A stretch of 64,000 nucleotides of DNA from Actinomycetota bacterium (GTDB lineage Bacteria > Actinomycetota > Actinomycetes > Propionibacteriales > Propionibacteriaceae): the NCBI GenBank assembly GCA_020161015.1, contig JAIUOT010000055.1, positions 1 through 64,000 of the forward strand, in the 5' to 3' direction. Position 1 is the first letter of the stretch. Each line of letters begins with the position of its first letter. Made by a program: the position numbers and the translations under genes. This document shows positions 1 to 8,400 of this stretch, in pieces. The notes under the pieces are model-generated. The model saw only the letters and a program-made list of their open reading frames with translations. It made no database searches and had not been told where the DNA came from.

Positions 1-169
1 CGAAGTGGCCCGGCAAGACGTATTTCTAGTCCTCCACGATTTGGACCGCAAGAGGTTTAGCGGAACTTTCTCCACCAATTCCGCGACCACCGGCGTGTCG
101 TCGGCGTGTCGCGTGACAACCGATACCAGACGGACGGAACCGGTGAGGCACCCTCGTCCCGGGGTGGGT
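1..169. other. Left-edge stretch without a supported gene
   Basis: The first about 110 bases are richer in A and T than the rest of the window, which fits a promoter or untranslated leader of a gene lying to the left. No reading frame here has actinobacterial third-position GC bias together with a recognisable protein. Nothing more can be said from the sequence. Confidence 0.4.
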
Positions 170-658
170 TCAGGACAGGCCGTCCTGCTCGTCGTGCGCC
201 TTCTCGAGGGCGTCCAGCATCGCGCGGGCACCCTGGCACAGCAGCTCGAGGTCCGCCGCGGACAGCCGGGTGAGCACGACGCCCAGAGCCCTCCCGAACA
301 TCGAGTCCATCTGGCGGATCACATCGAGCCCCGCCTCGGTCGGATGCAGCCGGCGGAGCCGGCGGTCGTCCGGGTCGTCCACGCGGGCGATCAGCCCCTT
401 CTCCACGAGGCGCTCGACCAGGCCGCTGGCCGTCGGCGCGCTGACGCCGAGCAGGTCGCCGAGCTCGTGGCCGGCGATTCCCGGGCGCCTCGCGACGTGG
501 CCGAGGACCCTCACCTGCTGCATGGTCAGGTCCGGCGGGGCCGGCATCGGACCGACCAGCCCCATCGCCCGGTCGTGCACCCGCGAGTTCAGGTCGAACA
601 GCTCACGGGCCAGCGCCGCGCGCTCCTCGTCGAGGCCTACGGAGGGGAAGGAATACAC
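170..658 (-). CDS. MarR family transcriptional regulator
   Basis: A 162-residue winged helix-turn-helix regulator of the MarR family, which usually bind palindromic operators as dimers and release them on binding phenolic or drug ligands. The wHTH core is visible around residues 55-115, with the recognition-helix segment GVSAPTASGLVERLVEKGL and the wing motif DDPDDRRLRRL, flanked by the helical dimerisation ends. The GTG start at 658 is chosen because it gives a normal MarR length and leaves the palindromic control region free; upstream in-frame codons would run into the divergent exporter gene. It is divergent from the RND exporter beginning at 753, the classic arrangement of a local repressor controlling an efflux pump. 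Ligand unknown. Family assignment is firm; control of the exporter is inferred from position. Confidence 0.9.
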   Translation of the reverse strand: MYSFPSVGLDEERAALARELFDLNSRVHDRAMGLVGPMPAPPDLTMQQVRVLGHVARRPGIAGHELGDLLGVSAPTASGLVERLVEKGLIARVDDPDDRRLRRLHPTEAGLDVIRQMDSMFGRALGVVLTRLSAADLELLCQGARAMLDALEKAHDEQDGLS

Positions 659-680
659 CCGGCATCGCTTTCGTTGGCGA

Positions 681-703
681 CTAATAGTTAGGAGTATGCT
701 AAC
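681..703. promoter_or_regulatory. Probable MarR operator overlapping the exporter promoter
   Basis: Between the divergent MarR and RND genes lies an A/T-rich island with the perfect inverted repeat GTTAG-N7-CTAAC (687-703) and an overlapping CTAA-TAG-TTAG (681-691). A plausible -10, TATGCT at 695-700, sits inside the palindrome with TTGGCG at 674-679 upstream (15-nt spacing, short). Binding here would block exporter transcription. Operator role is inferred from symmetry and position. Confidence 0.6.
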
Positions 704-752
704 GGATGCGGCAGCCAGCGGCCAGCCGTGACGGACACAGAAGGGGAAGACC

Positions 753-3700
753 GTGGTTCGCCTTACCAAGCTCAGCCTGGCCTCGCGCACAGTGGTCCTG
801 CTGCTCAGCCTGCTCACCATCGGGCTGGGCGTGTTCGCCGCCACGGCCCTCAAGCAGGAGCTCATCCCGTCCATCGACCTGCCCCGCGGCAGCGTCCTGA
901 CGGTCTTCCCTGGCGCGGCGCCGGACGTCGTCGAGGCCCAGGTCTCCAAGCCCATCGAGACCGCCGTGAAGTCGGTCGAGGGCGTGACCTCGGTGACCTC
1001 GACCAGCTCCAGCGGCGTCTCGCAGGTCACCGCGCAGTGGGACTACGGATTGAAGGCCGACGACATGGCCACCAAGATCCGCAGCGCGATCGACTCGATC
1101 TCCAGCACCCTGCCCAGCTCCGTCGACCCCCGCGTGCTGACCGGCGGCACGGACGACATCCCCGTCCTCGCCGTCGCCGTCACCTCCAACGATGACGTCC
1201 AGGTGCTCTCCGACAAGGTCGAAGAGATCGTCGCCCCCGCCCTGAAGACGCTGGACGGCGTCCGCGACGTCTCGATCTCCGGCCTGCAGAAGCGCGAGAT
1301 CATCATCACCTACAGCCAGTCGAAGATCGAGAAGTACGGCGTCGACCCGACGACCATCGCCGGCATGTTCGGCGCCAACTCCACCGCGATCCCGTCCGGC
1401 ACGATCCGCACCGACACCGCGAACTACGACGTCCAGACCGGCACCACCTACTCCAGCGCGGACGAGATCGCGACGCTGATGGTGCCCGGCACCGACGGCC
1501 CGGTGCAGCTCGGCGACATCGCGACCGTGTCCGAGCAGCCGGTCGAGACCACCAGCATCTCGCGGGTCAACGGCGCCACGGCCCTCGCGCTGACCATCAC
1601 CAAGACCTCGGACGCGAACTCGGTCACCGTCTCCCACCTCGTCAGCGACAGCCTGGACGGGCTCGCCCAGCAACTCGGCAACGGCGCGAAGTTCGACGTG
1701 GTCTTCGACCAGGCGCCCTACATCGAGGACTCGATCCACGACCTGAGCGTCGAGGGCGGCATCGGCCTGGCCATGGCCGTGCTCGTGATCATGATCTTCC
1801 TCGGGTCGGTGCGGCCGACGATCATCACCGCCGTCTCGATCCCGCTGTCGCTGCTGATCGCGCTGATCGGCCTGTGGGTGGGCGGCTACACGCTCAACAT
1901 CCTCACCCTCGGCGCGCTCACCGTGGCCATCGGACGCGTCGTCGACGACTCGATCGTGGTGATCGAGAACATCAAGCGACACCAGAGCTACGGGGAGTTC
2001 GGGCCCGAGTCGATCACCAACGCCGTCCGCGAGGTCGCCGGGGCGGTGACCAGCTCGACGCTCACCACGGTGGCGGTGTTCCTGCCGATCGGCCTGGTCG
2101 GCGGGCAGGCCGGCGAGATCTTCCGTCCCTTCGCCGTTGCCGTGACGGTCGCGCTGGTGGCGTCCCTGTTCGTCTCCCTGACCGTGGTGCCGGTGCTCGC
2201 GTCCTGGTTCATGAAGCCGAGCGCCAAGCAGCTCGCCGCGACCGTGCACGAGGGCGAGGAGAAGGACACCTGGCTGCAGAAGGCCTACCTCCCGGTGCTC
2301 AACTGGTCGCTGGCCCACCGGTGGATCACCCTGCTCATCGCCCTCGGCGTGTTCGCGGGGACGCTGGCGCTGGCCCCGCAGCTCAAGACCGACTTCATCG
2401 GCAACAGCGGCAACGAGTCGCTCACGGTCACCCAGAAGCTGCCCTCGGGCACCGGCCTGTCCGAGACGGACGCCGCCTCGCGCAAGCTGGAGACCCTCTA
2501 CGCCGCCGACCCTGACATCAAGTCGTACACGACCAGCATCGGCGGGACGACCTCGGTGTTCATGGGCAGCCAGGCCGACACCAACCAGGCGCTCTACACC
2601 GTGCAGCTCAAGCCCGGGGCCGTCTCCGGCGACGTGTCGTCGCGGCTGCGCAAGGGCATCGCCGACCTCGGGGAGGCCGTCGGCGACGTGGAGATCGGCG
2701 TCAGCAACGGCCCGAACAGCTCCACCGCCGTCGTGCTCTACGTCGAGAGCTCGGACCCGAACAACCTCGCCGCGGCCAGCGACCAGGTGCTCGCCATGAT
2801 GAAGGGCGTCCCCGGCCTGACCAACGTCACCAGCGACCTCACCGACGCCCGCAAGATGCTCGCGGTCGACGTGAAGGAGAAGAAGGCCGCAGAACTCGGC
2901 ATGACGCAGGCGTCCATCGGCCAGGCCGTCGCCCGCGCCGTCCGCGGCCAGCAGATCGGCAGCCTCGCCAAGGGCGACACCACGCTGCCGGTGTACCTGC
3001 GGTCGCAGAAGCCCGTGAAGGACATCGAGGAACTGCGGGCGATCACGCTGCCGGTGACGCAGGTCATGAACGGCAACGCCAAGAAGGACGCCGCGGAGAA
3101 GGTCGCCGACGCCTCCGAGGCGCTCCAGGCGGACGCGAAGGCGCAGCAGACCGACGCCTACAACGAGCAGGTCAGCGCGCTGAAGAAGTCGAAGGCGAGC
3201 GCGAAGAAGGCGGCGGCGAGCCTGTCCAAGCAGGTGGCCGCGGTCAAGAAGAGCCTCAAGGAGGCACAGGCCGACCTGGCCGACGCCCAGGCCAACCCCA
3301 ACCCGGCCGACCCGGTCGTCACCGCCACGATCTTCGGCCTCACCCAGAAGATCTCGGGCCTGAGCATGCAGCTCGCCCAGCTCTCGAGTGCGCTCGCCCA
3401 GACCCAGGCCGGCTCCAGCGCCGCGTCCAAGCAGCTGGACGGGCTACGGACCTCCCGCCAGAAGACCCTGGAGGCCCAGGACAAGCAGCAGGCGATCACC
3501 GACGCGTCCAAGGAGGCGCAGGACGCCACGGCCGACCCCGTGACCCTGTCCGAGGTGGCCGAGGTGAACCTCGTCGACGCCCCGGCCATGATCACGCGGG
3601 TGGAGGGCGCGCGCGCAGCGACGCTGTCGGCGAGCTCGGAGTCGTCCGACCTCGGCGCGACCACCAACCAGCTGAAGGCCGGCGTCGACGCACTCGACCT

Positions 3701-4310
3701 GCCGGACGGCGTGACCGTCCGCATCGCCGGGGTGTCGCAGCAACAGGCCGAGTCGTTCGCCCAGCTCGGGCTGGCGATGCTCGTCGCGCTGTTCGTGGTG
3801 TACCTGATCATGGTGGCCACGTTCGGCTCGCTGCTGCAGCCGCTGATCCTGATGGTGTCGGTGCCGTTCGCCGCCACCGGCGCGCTCGGCCTCTCGCTGA
3901 TCACCGACACCGCCCTCGGCGTGCCGAGCATGATCGGCCTGCTGATGCTGATCGGCATCGTGGTGACCAACGCGATCGTGCTGATCGACCTGATCAACCA
4001 GAAGCGCCGTGCCGGGCTCGGGGTGGACGCGTCCATCCAGGCCGGCGCACGCCTGCGGGTGCGGCCGATCATCATGACCGCCCTCGCGACGGTGATGGCG
4101 CTGATCCCGATGAGCCTCGGGCTCACCGGCGGTGGAGTGTTCATCTCCAAGCCGCTCGCGATCGTGGTGATCGGCGGCCTGATCTCGTCCACGCTGCTGA
4201 CGCTGGTGCTCGTCCCGGTGCTCTACGACCTGCTGGAGACCTGGCGCGAGAAGCGGGCGACCAGACGCGCCGCCCGCAAAGCCGCCGCAGCAGCGCCCGC
4301 CGAAGCCTGA
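753..4310 (+). CDS. RND-superfamily efflux permease (HAE1/AcrB-like) with coiled-coil hairpin insertion
   Basis: A 1185-residue proton-driven exporter of the resistance-nodulation-division superfamily, expected to be trimeric in the cytoplasmic membrane. The GTG start at 753 is preceded by AAGGGGAAG. The first transmembrane helix is near residues 12-32; two bundles follow at about 330-540 and 1000-1160. TM4 carries the paired aspartates of the proton relay in GRVVDDSIVVIENI (D398/D399). Typical family length is about 1040. The excess is an Ala/Lys/Gln-rich segment at about residues 770-930: two roughly 70-residue helices joined by NPNPADP, inserted just before the DPVTLSEVAEV docking-type strand on the outer side. 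No membrane-fusion-protein gene is adjacent. Probably repressed by the divergent MarR protein. Substrate unknown. Confidence 0.93.
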   Translation: MVRLTKLSLASRTVVLLLSLLTIGLGVFAATALKQELIPSIDLPRGSVLTVFPGAAPDVVEAQVSKPIETAVKSVEGVTSVTSTSSSGVSQVTAQWDYGLKADDMATKIRSAIDSISSTLPSSVDPRVLTGGTDDIPVLAVAVTSNDDVQVLSDKVEEIVAPALKTLDGVRDVSISGLQKREIIITYSQSKIEKYGVDPTTIAGMFGANSTAIPSGTIRTDTANYDVQTGTTYSSADEIATLMVPGTDGPVQLGDIATVSEQPVETTSISRVNGATALALTITKTSDANSVTVSHLVSDSLDGLAQQLGNGAKFDVVFDQAPYIEDSIHDLSVEGGIGLAMAVLVIMIFLGSVRPTIITAVSIPLSLLIALIGLWVGGYTLNILTLGALTVAIGRVVDDSIVVIENIKRHQSYGEFGPESITNAVREVAGAVTSSTLTTVAVFLPIGLVGGQAGEIFRPFAVAVTVALVASLFVSLTVVPVLASWFMKPSAKQLAATVHEGEEKDTWLQKAYLPVLNWSLAHRWITLLIALGVFAGTLALAPQLKTDFIGNSGNESLTVTQKLPSGTGLSETDAASRKLETLYAADPDIKSYTTSIGGTTSVFMGSQADTNQALYTVQLKPGAVSGDVSSRLRKGIADLGEAVGDVEIGVSNGPNSSTAVVLYVESSDPNNLAAASDQVLAMMKGVPGLTNVTSDLTDARKMLAVDVKEKKAAELGMTQASIGQAVARAVRGQQIGSLAKGDTTLPVYLRSQKPVKDIEELRAITLPVTQVMNGNAKKDAAEKVADASEALQADAKAQQTDAYNEQVSALKKSKASAKKAAASLSKQVAAVKKSLKEAQADLADAQANPNPADPVVTATIFGLTQKISGLSMQLAQLSSALAQTQAGSSAASKQLDGLRTSRQKTLEAQDKQQAITDASKEAQDATADPVTLSEVAEVNLVDAPAMITRVEGARAATLSASSESSDLGATTNQLKAGVDALDLPDGVTVRIAGVSQQQAESFAQLGLAMLVALFVVYLIMVATFGSLLQPLILMVSVPFAATGALGLSLITDTALGVPSMIGLLMLIGIVVTNAIVLIDLINQKRRAGLGVDASIQAGARLRVRPIIMTALATVMALIPMSLGLTGGGVFISKPLAIVVIGGLISSTLLTLVLVPVLYDLLETWREKRATRRAARKAAAAAPAEA

Positions 4311-4315
4311 CGCCC

Positions 4316-4365
4316 GGATCGTGTGACGTTGTCCCCTGACTTCGGGGGAGAACGTCACACGATCC
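4316..4365. terminator. Large stem-loop between convergent genes (palindrome family 1, copy 1)
   Basis: Perfect 15-bp arms (GGATCGTGTGACGTT, 4316-4330, and its complement 4351-4365) enclose a further CCCC/GGGG pairing. The element starts six bases after the exporter stop codon and contains the stop codon of the convergent DUF559 gene. It can act as a bidirectional terminator, although no T-run follows. A 36-bp core (4323-4358) is repeated at 5344-5379 with 32 of 36 identities. Confidence 0.75.
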
Positions 4366-5281
4366 TGGGTTTGCATCGGGGACAACGGCGTAGGGTTCCC
4401 GACCAGCCCCTTCTCTGGAGGACTCCGGCCACCTGAGCGGCCACCCGGCACGGGTCACCGACGACGTGCCGCCACCCGAAACGCAGGGTGACCAGGCCGG
4501 CGAGGAGGTGCTCGGCGTCGCGGTCCATGTCCGCGAGAGCCGACACGCCACTGTGGTAGGCGCGGCCATCGAGTTCGACCAGCACGTCGTAATGCTGGTA
4601 CCACCCGTCGCAGCGGCCGCGGCCGACGGGGCTCGCCTGACGTCGCGCCTGCGGAAGGCGGTGCGCGCGCTCGACGTCGCGGACGTAGCGCACCTCCAGC
4701 GGGCTCTGCGCCCCGGCGGCCACGTCGAGCACCAGTTCGGAGAGCAGTCTCCGGTGCGGGTGCCGGGCGGTGTGCTCGAGGAGCTGGAGGACTTCGCGCG
4801 GGCGGACGCCCCGCCGGCCGATCGCCTCGGCGAGCAGACTGACCGCCTCGTCGGCCGACACCTCGGCCACCAGGTCCAGCACGGTCTGGGTGGGACGCGT
4901 GCGTGGCGGCTCGCCGGAGCCGGAACGGGTCGAGCGGATGAAGCGCCAACGCCCATCGCGCTGTCGCACCTGAGTGCCGGAGAACACGGCGATTTCCGCC
5001 GGGGGCTCCGTGACCAACCCCTGCAGGAACGCCGCCGCACGCAGCCCCAATACTGCGCTCGGCCCGCCGATCAGGATCCCCGCCCAGGCGAGCTGGGACC
5101 AGCCGCCCTCTCCGGTTGCACAAATGCCGCGGGTGATCCGGGACAACACTCCCTGGGCAACCATCCGTTCGACCACGCGGTCGGTGATGCCGAAGCCCGC
5201 GAGCTGAGCGACCGACAGGGTCGAGGCCTGCCGTCGCGCCAGTTGCAGTGCTTCCCCCGGAAGGCTGCGTCGCGGGATCAC
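4355..5281 (-). CDS. AbiEi-like antitoxin domain / DUF559 endonuclease-fold protein
   Basis: A 308-residue protein. The N-terminal 70 residues resemble the AbiEi_4 winged-helix domain of type IV antitoxins (SVAQLAGFGITDRVVERMV, then GVLSRITRGI). The C-terminal 90 resemble the DUF559/VSR-like endonuclease fold, with the acidic pair E236/D238 in VELDGRAYHSG, then DMDRDAEHLLAGLVTLRFGW. Such proteins are common in actinobacteria; their activity is unproven. The GTG start at 5281 has GGAAGA seven bases upstream. No partner toxin gene (AbiEii) is adjacent, so it is a solitary gene. It lies opposite to its neighbours, and near-identical palindromes occur at its 3' end (overlapping the stop codon) and upstream of its start, which suggests autoregulation or a cassette insertion. 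Confidence 0.75.
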   Translation of the reverse strand: MIPRRSLPGEALQLARRQASTLSVAQLAGFGITDRVVERMVAQGVLSRITRGICATGEGGWSQLAWAGILIGGPSAVLGLRAAAFLQGLVTEPPAEIAVFSGTQVRQRDGRWRFIRSTRSGSGEPPRTRPTQTVLDLVAEVSADEAVSLLAEAIGRRGVRPREVLQLLEHTARHPHRRLLSELVLDVAAGAQSPLEVRYVRDVERAHRLPQARRQASPVGRGRCDGWYQHYDVLVELDGRAYHSGVSALADMDRDAEHLLAGLVTLRFGWRHVVGDPCRVAAQVAGVLQRRGWSGTLRRCPRCKPRIV

Positions 5282-5343
5282 ACCTTCATCTTCCGCAGGA
5301 GGTCGCCCAAACCGTCGGTCTCCCCACCGACTGTGGATAAGGA

Positions 5344-5379
5344 GTGACGTTGTCCACCGACTTCGGGGGAGTTCGTCAC
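5344..5379. repeat. 36-bp palindrome (family 1, copy 2)
   Basis: Outer arms GTGACG/CGTCAC with an inner CCACC/GGGGG pairing around GACTTC. It matches 4323-4358 at 32 of 36 positions in the same orientation. It lies 62 bp upstream of the DUF559 start and 38 bp upstream of lhr, in the divergent promoter region, so unlike copy 1 it cannot serve as a terminator of the DUF559 gene. An operator role is plausible. Confidence 0.8.
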
Positions 5380-5417
5380 GGCCCGGTGTCGGTGCGCCGT
5401 GGCAGAGTGGTCCCACC

Positions 5418-8400
5418 ATGGCGGGGGACGTGCTGGAGCGGTTCTCCGTGGCCACCAGGGAGTGGTTCCGGAGCAACTTCGCCGCGCCCACCGCGGCCCA
5501 GGAGGGCGCGTGGGAGGCGATCTCCTCGGGACGGCACACCCTCGTGGTGGCGCCGACCGGCTCCGGCAAGACGCTGTCGGCCTTCCTCTGGGCGCTGGAC
5601 CGGCTCGCCACCGAACCGCTCCCGGAGAAGCGGAAACGCTGCCGGGTGCTGTACATCTCACCGCTGAAGGCGCTTGCGGTCGACGTGGAGCGCAACCTCC
5701 GCTCGCCCCTGGTCGGCATCGGCCACGCGGCCGCCCGGCTCGGGCTTCCCCGCCCCGACGTGCGCGTCGCGGTGCGCTCCGGCGACACCCCTGCCGACGA
5801 GCGCCGGGCGTTCGCCCGCGAGCCCGCCGACATCCTGATCACCACCCCCGAGTCGCTCTTCCTGCTGCTCACGTCCTCGGCGCGCGAGGCGCTGCGCGGG
5901 ATCGGGACGGTGATCGTGGACGAGGTGCACGCGGTCGCCGGTACCAAGCGGGGCGCGCACCTGGCCCTGAGCCTCGAACGCCTGGACGCCCTGCTCGAGC
6001 GCCCCGCGCAGCGCATCGGCCTGTCGGCCACCGTCCGGCCGGTCGAGGAGGTGGCCCGGTTCCTGGCCGGCGGACGCGAGGTGGCGCTGGTCACCCCGCC
6101 CAGCGAGAAGCGGTGGGACCTCGAAGTGGTGGTCCCGGTGCCCGACCTGGGGGCGATCGGCCAGCCGACGGGCGACCTGTCCGGTCCCGCGGCCGGCGAC
6201 CCCGAGCGCACGTCGATCTGGCCGCACGTCGAGGAGCGGATCGTCGACCAGGTGGCCGCGCACTCCTCCACGCTGGTGTTCGTCAACTCCCGGCGCCTCG
6301 CCGAGCGCCTCACCGCCCGGCTGAACGAGCTGTGGCTGGAGCGCCTGGAGGCCCTCGACGCGCCCTCCGGCGAAGGGGTGGCGGCCCCGCCCCCGCCCGG
6401 GCCGCCGGCCGGTCCGCCGGTGAACGGCGGGCGGGCGCCGGCGCAGGTGATGGCCCAGTCGGCGATCGCCCGCGGCGCGCCGCCGGTGCTGGCCCGCGCC
6501 CACCACGGCTCGGTGAGCCGTGAACAGCGCCAGCAGACGGAGGAGGACTTGAAGGCCGGACGCCTGCCGGCGGTGGTGGCCACCTCCTCCCTCGAACTGG
6601 GCATCGACATGGGCGCGGTCGACCTCGTGGTGCAGGTCGAGGCGCCGCCCTCGGTCGCTTCGGGCCTCCAGCGCGTGGGACGGGCCGGCCACCAGGTGGG
6701 CGCGGTCTCGCGCGGGGTGTTCTTCCCCAAGTTCCGGGGCGACCTCGTGCAGACGGCCGTCATCGTCGAGCGGATGCGCAGCGGGGGCATTGAGTCGCTG
6801 CGGATCCCCGCCAACCCACTGGACGTGCTGGCGCAGCAGGTCGTCGCCATGGTCGCGATGGACGAGTGGACGGTCGCGGACCTCGAGGCGCTCGTCCGGC
6901 GTTCCGCGCCGTTCTCCGGGCTGACCCGGCCCGTGCTGGAGTCCGTCCTGGACATGCTCAGCGGACGGTACCCGTCCGATGAGTTCGCCGAGCTGCGACC
7001 CCGCCTGGTCTGGGACCGGACGGCCGACACCCTCACCGGCCGTCGCAACGCCCAGCGCCTCGCGGTGACCAGCGGCGGGACGATCCCCGACCGCGGCCTC
7101 TACGGGGTGTTCCTCGCCGGGGCCGAGGGCTCGGCGACCGGCGGACGCCGCGTCGGCGAGCTGGACGAGGAGATGGTGTACGAGTCCCGGGTGGGCGACG
7201 TGTTCGCCCTCGGCACGTCCACCTGGCGCATCGAGGACATCACCCACGACCGGGTGCTGGTCACCCCCGCCCCGGGGGTGGCCGCGCGGCTGCCCTTCTG
7301 GAAGGGCGACTCGCTGGGACGCCCCGCAGAGCTCGGCGCGGCCGTGGGGGCGTTCGTGCGGGAGGTGGCCGCGCTGCCGGCCGCCGGTGCCCGCGAACGG
7401 GTGCGCGCGGCGGGCCTGGACGCATGGGCGGCCGACAACCTGCTCGGCTACCTCGCCGAGCAGTCCGGGGCGATCGGACGCCTGCCGCACGACCGCCAGC
7501 TGGTCGTCGAGCGCTTCCGTGACGAGATCGGCGACTGGCGGGTGGTGGTGCACTCCCCCTACGGGGCGCAGGTGCACGCGCCCTGGGCACTCATCGTCGC
7601 CGCGCGGCTGCGCGAGCGCTACGGGGTCGACGTCCAGGCCATGCACGCCGACGACGGCCTGGTGTTCCGGCTCCCCGACACCGACTGGCTCGACGAGGAC
7701 GCCGAGGCGCCGGCCCCCGCCGCACGGTCCGGACGGGCGGCGTCCGGGCCGATGGACGAGCTTCTCGAGCTGGTCTTCCCCGACCCGGACGAGGTCGCCG
7801 GCCTGGTCACCGAGCAGGTGGGCGGGTCCGCGCTGTTCGCGTCCCGGTTCCGGGAGTGCGCGGGACGGGCGCTACTGCTGCCCAAGCGGCGCCCCGACCG
7901 GAGGCAGGCGCTGTGGCAGCAGCGACTGCGGGCGTCCCAGCTGCTGGAGGTGGCCAGCCAGTACCCCAGCTTCCCCATCGTGCTGGAGGCCGTGCGCGAG
8001 TGCGTGAACGACGTGTTCGACGTGCCGGGGCTGGTGGAGCTGCTGCGCGGGGTCCGGTCGCGGAAGGTGGCGACGGTCGCGGTGGAGACGGCCCAGCCCT
8101 CGCCGTTCGCCTCGTCGCTGATGTTCGGCTACGTCGCCCAGTTCCTCTACGAGGGCGACTCCCCGCTGGCCGAGCGACGCGCGGCCGCCCTGTCGCTGGA
8201 CCCCTCGCTGCTCGCAGAACTGCTCGGTACCACCGAGGGCCTGTCGCTGGCGGAACTGCTCGACCCCGAGGCGCTCACCCGCACCGAGCGCGAGCTCCAG
8301 CACCTCCACGAGGGACGCCGCGCCCGTGACGCCGACGACCTGAACGACGTGCTGCGCGCGGTGGGCCCCCTGGGCACCCCGGGGGTGCGGGCCCGCTGCG

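Noticed and set aside
699-2318. Long antisense open frame opposite the RND gene (and similar ones opposite lhr, the 5'-nucleotidase and the FtsX-like permease)
   Set aside because: High GC removes stop codons on the complementary strand. The translations are Arg/Gly/Asp/His-rich without family signatures, while the sense genes have clear motifs.
4323-5379. The two 36-bp palindromes as phage attachment sites
   Set aside because: No integrase or excisionase lies between or beside them, and the interval holds a single gene.
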